A stretch of 64,000 nt of DNA, from positions 372,001 to 436,000 of the forward strand of contig NZ_NEHW01000001.1 of NCBI RefSeq assembly GCF_002112505.1, in the 5' to 3' direction. Positions 17,008 through 24,595 of this stretch are shown here, in pieces; positions within the stretch are counted from its first letter, which is position 1; each line of letters starts with the position of its first letter. The translations under genes and the position numbers were made by a program. The notes beneath the pieces are model-generated. The model had not been told where the DNA came from and did no database searches. It saw only the letters and a list, made by a program, of their open reading frames with translations. Source of the stretch: Pseudomonas sp. R28(2017). Its GTDB lineage: Bacteria; Pseudomonadota; Gammaproteobacteria; Pseudomonadales; Pseudomonadaceae.

Positions 17008-18246
17008 CTACATCAGTTCGCGCAAACGCCTTTCGATATGCCGTCGCTCCGGCGCCTGCCGGGTCAGCTCGAGCGCCTGCTGCCAGGCAACCCGCGCTTC
17101 ATCCACATTCCCCAACTCTTGATGCAACTGGGCCCGCGCCGCATGCGCCAGGTGATAATCGCGCAACTCCCCGCTCGCCAGTATCGCCTCCACCGCCACC
17201 AACCCGGCCTGCGCCCCGTCACGCTTGGCCAGCGCCACCGCCCGGTTGAGCGCCACAACGGCTGACGGCCAGTGACGTTGCAGCACATCGTATAGCCCGA
17301 CGATTTCCGCCCAGTCGGTCTCTTCAGCCGTCACTGCCTCGGCATGCACGGCCGCGATCGCCGCCTGCACGGTGTAGGCACCAAAGACGCGGCTGGCCAG
17401 GGCCACACGCACCAGTTCGCAACCTTCGACAATCTGCTCGCGGTCCCAAAGGCTGCGGTCCTGCTGGTCAAGCAGCACCAGGTTGCCCTCGGCATCGCTG
17501 CGCGCGCGCTGGCGCGATGCCTGCAACAACATCAGCGCCAGCAAACCCACCGCCTCGGCGTCCGGCAACAGTTGAACCAGCAGGCGCCCGAGACGGATCG
17601 CCTCGTCGCTCAGCTCCTGCTGCAGCAACGCCTCGCCCGAGGACGCCGAATAACCTTCGTTGAACACCAGGTAGATCACCCGCAGCACGCTCTCCAGGCG
17701 CTCGGGCAGCTCATGCAGCTCCGGGACCTGATAAGGAATGCCGGCATCACGAATCTTGGCCTTGGCGCGGACAATACGCTGGGCGATGGTCGCCGGGCTT
17801 TGCAGAAACGCCCGGGCGATCTGCTCGGTGGTCAGGTCGCAGACTTCGCGCAGGGTCAGCGGCACCTGGGCATCGGCGGCCAGGGCCGGGTGGCAACAGG
17901 TGAAGATCAGCCGCAGGCGGTCGTCGGCGAGCAGTTCCTCTTCACTGGGGTCCTGCCCCTGGCCTTCGATCAGCATGATCAGGTCAGCCTGGGAGCGATC
18001 GAAGCGGGCACGCCGGCGCAAGGCATCAATGGCCTTGAAACGCCCGGTCGAGACCAGCCAGGCCCGTGGGTTGTCGGGGATGCCATCGCGCTGCCAGCGC
18101 TCGACGGCAATGAAGAAGGCATCGTGCAGGGCCTCCTCGGCCAGGTCGAAATCCCCCAACAGCCGGATCAGCGTCGCCAGGATGCGCCGCGAATCACGCC
18201 GGTATACCGCTTCGACTTCGGCACGTACCTGCGCCAGTTCCGCCAT
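17008..18246 (-). CDS. ECF-type RNA polymerase sigma factor with TPR-like C-terminal tail
   Basis: A 412-residue sigma factor, about twice the ECF norm. Residues 1-90 carry sigma-2 ('LIRLLGDFDLAEEALHDAFF', 'DNPRAWLVSTGRFKAIDALRR'), residues 110-175 sigma-4 ('LTLREVCDLTTEQIARAFL'). The rest is a helical extension ('HWPSAVVALNRAVALAKRDG', 'YHLAHAARAQLHQELGNVDEA') typical of the ECF42/SigJ-like group, which works without a classical anti-sigma factor. Partners of such factors are DGPF/YCII proteins, and one lies two genes upstream. Its ATG overlaps the stop of the SRPBCC gene (TGATG), implying translational coupling. The signal sensed is unknown. Confidence 0.9.
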   Translation of the reverse strand: MAELAQVRAEVEAVYRRDSRRILATLIRLLGDFDLAEEALHDAFFIAVERWQRDGIPDNPRAWLVSTGRFKAIDALRRRARFDRSQADLIMLIEGQGQDPSEEELLADDRLRLIFTCCHPALAADAQVPLTLREVCDLTTEQIARAFLQSPATIAQRIVRAKAKIRDAGIPYQVPELHELPERLESVLRVIYLVFNEGYSASSGEALLQQELSDEAIRLGRLLVQLLPDAEAVGLLALMLLQASRQRARSDAEGNLVLLDQQDRSLWDREQIVEGCELVRVALASRVFGAYTVQAAIAAVHAEAVTAEETDWAEIVGLYDVLQRHWPSAVVALNRAVALAKRDGAQAGLVAVEAILASGELRDYHLAHAARAQLHQELGNVDEARVAWQQALELTRQAPERRHIERRLRELM

Positions 18247-18731
18247 CAGTCAGGCATCCGCTGGGTCACGACCTCCACCAGGCGGTCCAGACTTTCTCCC
18301 CAGCCCTGATGGAAGCCCATTTCTTCATGGGCGCGGCTATCGGCAGCGCTCCAGTGCCAGGCACGGGCGGTATAGCGGGTCTTGCCGTTTTCTTCGTCAA
18401 AGCTGATCACCGCTGTCATGAAGGCTTTGCCCGACGGCACCCAACCCGGCCCGAAGGCATCGGTGAACACCAGCCGGCGTGGCGCGGCAATTTCCAGGAA
18501 CACGCCCTGGGTCGGGTACTCGGAACCATCCGGGGCACGCATGAGCGTACGGAACAGCCCCCCGACCCACAGTTGCATCTCGCACTCCGGGGTGGTCATG
18601 CCGTGCGGCCCCCACCACTGCATCAGCCATTCAGGCTCGGTCCAGGCTCGGAACACCTTGGCAGGCGGGGCATCGATCAAGCGGCTGATGGACAGCTCGT
18701 GCTGCGCAGGCGCGGGTTGGGCAAGGGTCAT
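18246..18731 (-). CDS. SRPBCC/AHSA1 domain protein
   Basis: A 161-residue helix-grip protein. 'ISRLIDAPPAKVFRAWTEPEWLMQWWGP' at the start and 'GWGESLDRLVEVV' at the end are diagnostic of AHSA1-type SRPBCC proteins, which bind hydrophobic ligands or act on unknown substrates. It lies between the DGPF gene and the ECF sigma gene and overlaps the latter. 'acggagaac' is the Shine-Dalgarno. Probably one operon; its role in the module is unknown. Confidence 0.87.
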   Translation of the reverse strand: MTLAQPAPAQHELSISRLIDAPPAKVFRAWTEPEWLMQWWGPHGMTTPECEMQLWVGGLFRTLMRAPDGSEYPTQGVFLEIAAPRRLVFTDAFGPGWVPSGKAFMTAVISFDEENGKTRYTARAWHWSAADSRAHEEMGFHQGWGESLDRLVEVVTQRMPD

Positions 18732-18752
18732 TCTTGTTGTTCTCCGTTGCTG

Positions 18753-19097
18753 TCAGGGTTGCAGTTCGCGCACCGGCCGCACTTCCACGCTGCCGACCCG
18801 CGCCGCCGGAATGCCCTTGGCGATGTTCAGCGCCTCGTTGAGGTCACGGGCATCGACCAGGTAAAAGCCGGCGAGCTGCTCTTTGGTTTCGGCAAACGGG
18901 CCATCGGTGATGCTCATTCGCCCGGCGCGCACGCGCACGGTGGTGGCGGTCTGCACGGTTTTCAGCGCCTCGGCCGCGATGATCCGCCCGGCGCTCTGCA
19001 GCGATTCGGCGTAGGCCAGGCATTCGGCGTCTTCCGGGCTGTCGGGCAGGCTGTGCAGCAGCCCTTCGTCACAATAGACCAGGCACAGGTATTTCAT
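18753..19097 (-). CDS. YCII-related DGPF-domain protein
   Basis: A 114-residue ferredoxin-like-fold protein beginning 'MKYLCLVYCDE' and carrying 'ITDGPFAETKEQLAGFYLVDA', the DGPF signature. These proteins occur next to ECF42-type sigma factors and are thought to act with them, but a biochemical activity is not established. 'ctggagacgacc' gives a Shine-Dalgarno. The gene is 21 bases upstream of the SRPBCC gene. Confidence 0.9.
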   Translation of the reverse strand: MKYLCLVYCDEGLLHSLPDSPEDAECLAYAESLQSAGRIIAAEALKTVQTATTVRVRAGRMSITDGPFAETKEQLAGFYLVDARDLNEALNIAKGIPAARVGSVEVRPVRELQP

Positions 19098-19140
19098 GGT
19101 CGTCTCCAGGCGTTGGCAACGTGCATTTGGCGATAGCCGA

Positions 19141-19566
19141 TCAAGGCTTGAGATCGAACAGTGCTTTCTGGGTTTGCATGTCGAACGGTGCCGACCAGTG
19201 TTCGTGAATCACCTGCCACTGGCCGCCAGACTTGCGGTAACCGACGGTGGCACGCATGAAGCCGCACTGGCTCTCGTCATCCCCGGGGCCGCAGCGGTTC
19301 AGCCAGTGAGCCAGGCCCAGCTCGCCCTCGGCATGCACGGTCAGTTGGGCGAGTTCGAAGACCATGGGCCCGGGGCACAGGTTCATGCACATTTCCCAGT
19401 GCGCCTGGTAGGCGGCTTTGCCCTTGAATTGCAGCGACTGGATGGCATCGAAGGCGACGATGTCGTCGGCGTAGGGCGCGGTGATGGCGGGGATATCACG
19501 GTCGCGAACGGCCTGCATCCAGCGGTCGATAAGCTGACGGATTTCGTTTTCGGCTGCCGTGTTCAT
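19141..19566 (-). CDS. SnoaL-like/NTF2-fold protein
   Basis: A 141-residue protein of the DUF4440/ketosteroid-isomerase-like group. 'IRQLIDRWMQAVRDRDIPAI' opens the cone fold and 'WQVIHEHWSAPFDM' closes it. No catalytic function can be assigned. It has a strong Shine-Dalgarno ('cggaggaac') and is the first gene of the apparent four-gene ECF operon, 43 bases ahead of the DGPF gene. Confidence 0.86.
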   Translation of the reverse strand: MNTAAENEIRQLIDRWMQAVRDRDIPAITAPYADDIVAFDAIQSLQFKGKAAYQAHWEMCMNLCPGPMVFELAQLTVHAEGELGLAHWLNRCGPGDDESQCGFMRATVGYRKSGGQWQVIHEHWSAPFDMQTQKALFDLKP

Positions 19567-19668
19567 CGGGGGTTCCTCCGATCGTTCATGAGCGTTTCGG
19601 TACAGGGTTGTCTTGTACCTTCAGCTCATGGTCGAACGGTGGTCGCAGAGATCGACAGGCTGCTGGAA

Positions 19669-19952
19669 TTATTTGCGCAACAGGGGAACCCAGATCTCCA
19701 TGACCGCACGGGCATCGGCAGGATCGAACCCGGCCGGGTAGCGTCGAACCCGCCCTGTGCGTCGGGGTTGTAGCAGACCCCATAGCTGTCGTGATCGAGC
19801 TGCCCCGGCACATGCCCAAGATGCGGCGCGAAGCGCTGCCAGAGCAATGGCAAGCCGCTCAGGTCGCTCATGCTGAAACGCTCGGCAAAACCAGCCAGGT
19901 TGAGCGTGCGACCGTCTTCATATCGTGCCGGGGAAATCGCTTGTAACGTCAT
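19669..19952 (-). pseudogene. GyrI-like effector-binding protein, internal deletion and frameshift
   Basis: The frame from the ATG at 19952 encodes an N-terminal GyrI-like/AraC-effector-binding half ('FAERFSMSDLSGLPLLWQRF', then 'YGVCYNPDAQGGFD'). The usual C-terminus continues in another frame, 'RYPAGFDPADARAVMEIWVP' then LLRK and a stop at 19669. Intact relatives run to about 155 residues, so some 60 middle residues are missing. At the junction the octamer GGGTTCGA occurs twice, 18 bases apart. The gene could once have bound a small ligand next to the ECF operon; it should now be inactive. A sequencing error cannot explain the missing middle. Confidence 0.75.
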
Positions 19953-20022
19953 GACCCTTGCCTCAGGTGAGCGGTGGACTAGCGAGAATGAATTCACAGT
20001 AGCCCGAGATGATCACGTTCGC

Positions 20023-20355
20023 TCAAGCCAGCGCCGCCTGCTCGAATACCTCATCTGCCCACTGGTTAAGGCTTTTGCCAGCCGCGCGGGCGGCAACGCT
20101 GGCAGCTGCATGTACCTCTGGACGGATGCGCAGCATGACCTTGCCCGACGCGGGTTTCTCCGGGGTAATGCCCTGCTCCGCGCAGTCGGCCAGGTAATCT
20201 TCCAGCGCCTCGCGGAAGGCTTCATGTAGCTCGGGCACAGAGCTTGCGTGGAAACTGATGATGTCGCGCATGCCCAGCACACGGCCAACAAAAACGTCGT
20301 CACGCTCATCGTATTCGATACGGGCGGCATAGCCCTTGTAGCGCATGCAACTCAT
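20023..20355 (-). CDS. hicB: HicB-family antitoxin
   Basis: A 110-residue type II antitoxin. The degenerate RNase-H-like HicB fold occupies residues 1-60 ('YKGYAARIEYDERDDVFVGR', 'SFHASSVPELHEAFREALED'). A ribbon-helix-helix DNA-binding tail follows ('KVMLRIRPEVHAAASVAARA'), so it probably represses its own operon. 'caggagtcagcct' gives a strong Shine-Dalgarno. Its start overlaps the end of hicA by four bases. Confidence 0.9.
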   Translation of the reverse strand: MSCMRYKGYAARIEYDERDDVFVGRVLGMRDIISFHASSVPELHEAFREALEDYLADCAEQGITPEKPASGKVMLRIRPEVHAAASVAARAAGKSLNQWADEVFEQAALA

Positions 20356-20621
20356 AGGCTGACTCCTGCCCGCAACAAGAATTCGCGGGCTTCTTCAAGC
20401 TGATACCGTCTGGCCTCCTTGCCAGGATGGGGGCGATGACACCTCCAGCTCTGGCCGCCAAGCATCAGCTTGACCCTGGAGCCTTGCCGCTCCAGCACTT
20501 GCCCGCCGAGGTGAAGCACCAGGGCTTCGACCTCGGAAAACGCCAACGAGGCCGTAGTGGGCGTCCTGAAGATAGCGTCGTAGATTTTCGGTATCGAGTG
20601 TTCATCGGAAAATGCTATCAA
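20352..20621 (-). CDS. hicA: HicA-family toxin, start region apparently frameshifted
   Basis: A dsRBD-like mRNA-binding toxin of about 89 codons. The core is intact: 'FSEVEALVLHLGGQVLERQG', 'RVKLMLGG', and the signature 'CHRPHPGKEARRYQLEEAREF'. The only in-frame start is a TTG at 20621 inside a palindrome, with no Shine-Dalgarno. An ATG at 20605 encodes MNTRYRK, the expected HicA N-terminus, but in the other frame. One extra A in the A4 run (20585-20588, minus strand) would join it to 'IYDAIFRTP'. So the toxin is either inactivated, uses the TTG, or hides a base-calling error. It lies 31 bases after the dehydratase gene. Confidence 0.7.
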   Translation of the reverse strand: MIAFSDEHSIPKIYDAIFRTPTTASLAFSEVEALVLHLGGQVLERQGSRVKLMLGGQSWRCHRPHPGKEARRYQLEEAREFLLRAGVSL

Positions 20622-20633
20622 AATAAGATAGCA
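20613..20633 (-). promoter_or_regulatory. Inverted repeat at the hicA start
   Basis: TGCTATC and GATAGCA, 7 bp each with a 7-base AT-rich spacer, directly ahead of hicA. It could be the operator for the HicB ribbon-helix-helix domain. Because a short T run follows on the minus strand, it could also be a weak terminator of the upstream dehydratase gene. Confidence 0.5.
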
Positions 20634-20652
20634 CTTTTTCCCCGATATTCAT

Positions 20653-21618
20653 TCAGGATTTTTCAATACCAGCCAGCACCTGCGCATAACGCTCGCGATC
20701 CACATTGGCCCCGCTGAGCACCACCGCCACGCGCTTGCCTGCCTGTCGCTCACGCTCCTGCAGCAATGCCGCCAGTGCTGCAGCACCGGCACCTTCGGCC
20801 GTGTTATGGGTGGTTTCGTGATAGATACGCATGGCCTCTGCCACTTCACTGTCGCTGACCCGCACGATCCGCGCCGCGTGCTCGCGAACAAGGGCGAAGG
20901 CATCCGGGTGCGGTACCCGGCAGGCCATGCCATCGGCAAAGGTATCGGCGGTGGCCGTGGTGACGATGCGGCCCATCTCGAAACTCTGCGCGTAGGCATC
21001 GGCCGCACTGGAGACCACGCCGACGATCTCGGTCTCAAGCCCCAACAGGTTGCGTGCCTGGATCAGCCCACAGATGCCCGAGCCCATGCCGATCGGCACG
21101 TACACGCAGTCCAGCTCGCCCACGGCCTCGAACAGCTCCAGGGCATAGGTGGCCACCCCGCGCACCAGCTCAGGGTGGAACGACGGCACCATGTCATAGC
21201 CCAGCTCGTCCGCCAGGCGCGCCGCCTCTTCGCGGGCCACGTCGAAATCGACACCGTGCTCCACCAGTTCGGCGCCAAGCGCGCGCATGGCCGCGTTCTT
21301 CTCTTTCGAGTTGCCTTCGGGCACCACGATCACCAGCGGCACACCGGCCTGGCTCGCGGCCAGCGCCATGCTCTGGCCGTGGTTGCCACGGGTGGCGGTG
21401 ACCAGGCCACGCGGGGGCTTGCCAGCGGCCAACAGTGAACGCACATAGACCAACCCGCCGCGCACCTTGAAGGCGCCGGTGGGCGCGTGGTTTTCGTGCT
21501 TGACCCACAGTTTGCAGCCCACCCGCTCGGCCAGAAGCGGCCAGGCGCGCTGTGGCGTCGGCGGAACGTGCTGGTGAACGAAATCGGCGGCTTCGCGCAG
21601 GGCGGCAAGGTCGAACAT
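20653..21618 (-). CDS. Threonine/serine dehydratase-like PLP enzyme
   Basis: A 321-residue fold-type II PLP enzyme. The Schiff-base Lys is in 'PTGAFKVRGG' (Lys51), the phosphate-binding Gly loop is 'PIGMGSGICG', and 'TRGNHGQSMALAAS' is the substrate loop. It should deaminate threonine, serine or a related beta-hydroxy amino acid; there is no ACT domain, so this is the catabolic or specialised kind. ATG at 21618 is taken as start; ATG at 21627 is equally possible. It is divergent from a MocR-type regulator that probably controls it. Confidence 0.87.
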   Translation of the reverse strand: MFDLAALREAADFVHQHVPPTPQRAWPLLAERVGCKLWVKHENHAPTGAFKVRGGLVYVRSLLAAGKPPRGLVTATRGNHGQSMALAASQAGVPLVIVVPEGNSKEKNAAMRALGAELVEHGVDFDVAREEAARLADELGYDMVPSFHPELVRGVATYALELFEAVGELDCVYVPIGMGSGICGLIQARNLLGLETEIVGVVSSAADAYAQSFEMGRIVTTATADTFADGMACRVPHPDAFALVREHAARIVRVSDSEVAEAMRIYHETTHNTAEGAGAAALAALLQERERQAGKRVAVVLSGANVDRERYAQVLAGIEKS

Positions 21619-21670
21619 GGCGATCATCACTCTTCGGTAGGTGGTTGATCCGATCCTAAGCGCCGGGCAT

Positions 21671-21701
21671 TGTATGGGTACATCCTTATATTGCATGGGT
21701 A
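21671..21701. promoter_or_regulatory. Direct repeat in the dehydratase/MocR divergent promoter
   Basis: TGTATGGGTA (21671-21680) and TGCATGGGTA (21692-21701), 9 of 10 identical and exactly 21 bp (two helical turns) apart. MocR-type regulators commonly bind direct repeats, so this is a good operator candidate. It overlaps the possible starts of the regulator gene. Confidence 0.55.
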
Positions 21702-23056
21702 GCAATTTCGTGTGGATCCCACAGCTGGCCGACGATGACCAACCCCGCTATCTCGCCTTGGTCGATGCGATTGCCAACGCCATCGAAAGCGGCGCCCTCA
21801 AGGTGGGTGACCGCCTGCCGCCGCAACGGCGGCTGGCCTGGAAACTGGGCCTCAACCCTAGCACTACCCAGCAGGCCTACCGCGAAGCTGCCGCTCGCCA
21901 CCTGGTGGCTGGCGAAGTGGGTCGCGGCACTTACGTGCTGGCGGGCAGCAAGGAAGCGACCTTGTTCCGCCTCAAGCATCACGACGGGCAACGCTCGCTG
22001 ATCGACCTGTCGACCAACGTTCCAGTGGCCGATCCGCACAATCAGGATTTGCACGACAGCCTGCGCAGCCTGCTGCAACGCCCCGCCAGCGACTTGCTCG
22101 ATCATTACCTGGGGCCCGAGCAGTTGCTGCTGGGGCGGATTCGCGGCGCCCAGTGGATGGCCAACCGCGGCCTGGCGCTTTCAGCAGACGAACTGTTGCT
22201 ATGTGGCGCAGCCCAGCAAGCGCTGGCACTGGTGCTGCAGTCGTTCTGCCAGGCGGGTGAGCCGGTCATGCTCGAGGCCCTGACCGCACCGGGTATCAAG
22301 GCGGCCTGCCGGCAACTGCGCCTGCCCGTGCATGGCGTGGCCCTGGACAACCAAGGCCTGCGGCCCGATGACCTGGACCGTGTGGCGCGCGCCAGCGGTG
22401 CCCGCGTGCTGGTGACCACACCCACCCTGCACAACCCCACAGGCGCCTGCATGGACGAGGCTCGCCGCGCGGCCATTGCAGGGGTAGTCAAACGCCTGGG
22501 GCTGTTGGTAATCGAGGATGACGTGTATGGCGCATTCAGCGACCAACCGCCGCTCTACCCACTACTGGGCGATCAGGGGGTCTACATCAACAGCCTGTCC
22601 AAGACGGTGGCTGCCGGTTTGCGCTTGGGATGGATTGCGGCCAGCCCGCAGCTGTTGGCAAAGGTTGACCCACATGCCCAGGCCAGCCACTGGCCGGTGT
22701 CGCCATTGAACCTGGCTATCGCCTGCCAATGGATCGAAGACGGCACGGCTGCGCGGCGGCTGGCCTGGCAGAAAACGGAAATTACCGAGCGATGGCGCCT
22801 GGCACGCAGGCTGCTGGGTGAGGGACTGCACAATACTGGCCAGCCTTCGCCCCACGCCTGGCTGGGCACGCCCCAGGGAGCCGAGGTGGTGGTAAGGCAA
22901 TGCCGCGAGCACGGTGTGGAAGTCGTCCCGGCCAGTGTGTTTGCCATTGGCGCGACCGAGGTGCAGGCCGTGCGCATCAGCCTGTCGGCAGCCGGTAGCC
23001 GGGCTGAACTGAAACAAGGCCTGGAGGTAGTGCGGCAGGTACTGGCGGGGCTATGA
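21695..23056 (+). CDS. MocR-type GntR/aminotransferase-like transcriptional regulator
   Basis: About 453 residues: an N-terminal GntR winged helix ('GALKVGDRLPPQRRLAWKLG', 'GRGTYVLAG') fused to a class-I aminotransferase-like domain with 'HNPTGACMDEARR', 'VIEDDVYGAF' and the PLP Lys in 'INSLSKTVAAGLRLGW'. MocR proteins sense amino-acid or PLP-derived ligands. Divergence from the dehydratase gene suggests it controls that gene. ATGs at 21674 and 21695 both fit; neither has a clear Shine-Dalgarno, and I chose 21695 because 'VWIPQLADDDQPRYLAL' is where homologues begin. Confidence 0.88.
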   Translation: MGSNFVWIPQLADDDQPRYLALVDAIANAIESGALKVGDRLPPQRRLAWKLGLNPSTTQQAYREAAARHLVAGEVGRGTYVLAGSKEATLFRLKHHDGQRSLIDLSTNVPVADPHNQDLHDSLRSLLQRPASDLLDHYLGPEQLLLGRIRGAQWMANRGLALSADELLLCGAAQQALALVLQSFCQAGEPVMLEALTAPGIKAACRQLRLPVHGVALDNQGLRPDDLDRVARASGARVLVTTPTLHNPTGACMDEARRAAIAGVVKRLGLLVIEDDVYGAFSDQPPLYPLLGDQGVYINSLSKTVAAGLRLGWIAASPQLLAKVDPHAQASHWPVSPLNLAIACQWIEDGTAARRLAWQKTEITERWRLARRLLGEGLHNTGQPSPHAWLGTPQGAEVVVRQCREHGVEVVPASVFAIGATEVQAVRISLSAAGSRAELKQGLEVVRQVLAGL

Positions 23057-23121
23057 ACCGGACGGACGAAAGCAGCTTCTTCGCGACTGCTCAACGCGAA
23101 GAGGCGGCTGACGTTGAGCTA

Positions 23122-23379
23122 TCAACCCTGCTGGCAACCTTCACCCATCGCCCGGTACTGAATGGTATGCACCTGGCCATGATGGTCTTCATAGGTCATG
23201 GTCGCAGGCACCACTTCACAGACATTGGGGATGGTCGACAGATTGATCACCCGTTTGATGTCGAGGTTCATGGAATAGTCGTACTGCTGGGCCACAGGCT
23301 CGCTGGAGACCGGCTTGGCCTCATCGGCGAGGGCGAACGAGGACATACCGACCAGTGCAAGAATCAGTAATGGTTTCAT
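23122..23379 (-). CDS. DUF2790 small exported protein
   Basis: An 85-residue protein with a signal peptide ending 'SSFALA' and the DUF2790 pattern 'YDYSMNLDIKRVINLSTIPN', ending in a conserved '...GEGCQQG'. Such proteins are common in Pseudomonas and several respond to metals, but the function is unknown. It stands alone. A 7-bp inverted repeat lies about 70 bases upstream. Confidence 0.85.
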   Translation of the reverse strand: MKPLLILALVGMSSFALADEAKPVSSEPVAQQYDYSMNLDIKRVINLSTIPNVCEVVPATMTYEDHHGQVHTIQYRAMGEGCQQG

Positions 23380-23447
23380 GGAGTTTGGCCTTTAAAGCAA
23401 TCCAGCTGATCGTGTGACTTCTGATGCCGTCAATGGCGCGGAGAAGT

Positions 23448-23470
23448 TGTCATCAACTGCGAAGATGACA
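23448..23470. promoter_or_regulatory. Inverted repeat upstream of the DUF2790 gene
   Basis: TGTCATC (23448-23454) and GATGACA (23464-23470), 9 bases apart, in the 275-base gap between the DUF2790 and GNAT genes. It could be a response-regulator or repressor site. Nothing else is recognisable in that gap. Confidence 0.35.
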
Positions 23471-23654
23471 CGAAGTACCGATCCCGCTTCGTCTACTGCC
23501 AGGGGGAATGATTGAAATTCTACTCCTGACCGGGAATAGTTGAACCCTGAACTCGGACATTCACCCTTGCAGGATTTGCAACAATCTGCGACAAAACGAA
23601 ACGGCTCGATGGCCTGGAATCACCGAGCTAGAGCCAACTGTTCCAGGTATCCCC

Positions 23655-24104
23655 ATGACTGCCCTGCATTGCACCCTGCTCACCGGCCCCGAGCGCCGAT
23701 TGCTCGAACACTTCTACAAACAGCAGGGTTCGCGCATGCGCGCAGCCAATGATGGTGAATCGTGGGTGGCGCGCAGCGACGGGATCGTTGCCGGCCTTTG
23801 CCTGAGTAACGTCGCCGATGGCCACTGGCTCACCGGCCTGCTGGTCGCCCCGCAACAACGCGGGCGTGGCGTGGCAGCGCAATTGGTCGAGGCGGCCCTG
23901 GCCGAACGCAGTGGCCCGACCTGGCTGTTCTGCCACCCAGACCTCACGGCCTTCTACCAGCGCCTGGGCTTCAGCACCTCTGCGCAGCTGCCCGAAGCCC
24001 TGGCCTCGCGCCTGCAACGCTACCAGCGCAGCAAAACCCTGCTGGCCATGGTGCGCGCTCAGTCGTCGCGGTCATCCAGCCCCGGGAACAGCACATCGGT
24101 GTAG
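23655..24104 (+). CDS. GNAT-family N-acetyltransferase
   Basis: A 149-residue GNAT protein with the acetyl-CoA motif '[20 protein letters not shown]' in the middle and '[15 protein letters not shown]' near the end, usual for small GNATs. The acceptor is unknown. Its last 46 bases overlap the end of the convergent def gene, so the two transcripts are complementary there. 'ccaggtatcccc' offers only a weak Shine-Dalgarno. Confidence 0.84.
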   Translation: MTALHCTLLTGPERRLLEHFYKQQGSRMRAANDGESWVARSDGIVAGLCLSNVADGHWLTGLLVAPQQRGRGVAAQLVEAALAERSGPTWLFCHPDLTAFYQRLGFSTSAQLPEALASRLQRYQRSKTLLAMVRAQSSRSSSPGNSTSV

Positions 24105-24595
24105 CCGAACCGGGCAAAGTCCTGGATGCGCGAGGGGTACAGGCGGCCGATCAGGTGGTCGCACTCGTGCTGCACCACCCGCGCATGGAAGCCATCGGCG
24201 AAGCGGTTGATCGGATTGCCCTGCGGGTCGATGCCTTGGTAGCTGATGTGCTTGAAGCGCGGCACCACCCCACGCAGGCCGGGCACCGACAGGCAACCTT
24301 CCCAGCCGTCCTCGATTTCGGTGGTCACCGGCGTGATCACCGGGTTGAGCAGGATGGTCTGCGGCACCGCCTCGGCATCCGGGTAACGCTCGCTGCGCTC
24401 GAAACCAAAGATCACCAGTTGCAGGTCGATGCCGATCTGCGGCGCAGCCAGCCCCACACCGCCGACGTGGCGCATGGTTTCGAACATGTCGTCGATCAAC
24501 TGCTGCAGTTCGCTGCTGCCGATCAGATGCTCAGGCACGGGTGGGGCGATGCGCAGCAGGCGCTCGTCGCCCATCTTGAGAATGTCACGGATCAT
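24059..24595 (-). CDS. def: Peptide deformylase
   Basis: A 178-residue metalloenzyme that removes the formyl group from nascent proteins. All three motifs are present: GVGLAAPQ (46-53), EGCLSVP (99-105) and QHECDH (142-147), so Cys101, His143 and His147 bind the metal and Glu144 is catalytic. It is not in the usual def-fmt operon, so it is likely the second deformylase of a Pseudomonas genome. The start overlaps the end of the BrkB-family gene as ATGA, indicating coupling. Confidence 0.95.
   Translation of the reverse strand: MIRDILKMGDERLLRIAPPVPEHLIGSSELQQLIDDMFETMRHVGGVGLAAPQIGIDLQLVIFGFERSERYPDAEAVPQTILLNPVITPVTTEIEDGWEGCLSVPGLRGVVPRFKHISYQGIDPQGNPINRFADGFHARVVQHECDHLIGRLYPSRIQDFARFGYTDVLFPGLDDRDD

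Noticed and set aside
23089..23119. GCTCAACG/CGTTGAGC hairpin between the MocR and DUF2790 genes
   Set aside because: Only 8 bp of stem with a 15-base loop and no U-tract; not called as a terminator.
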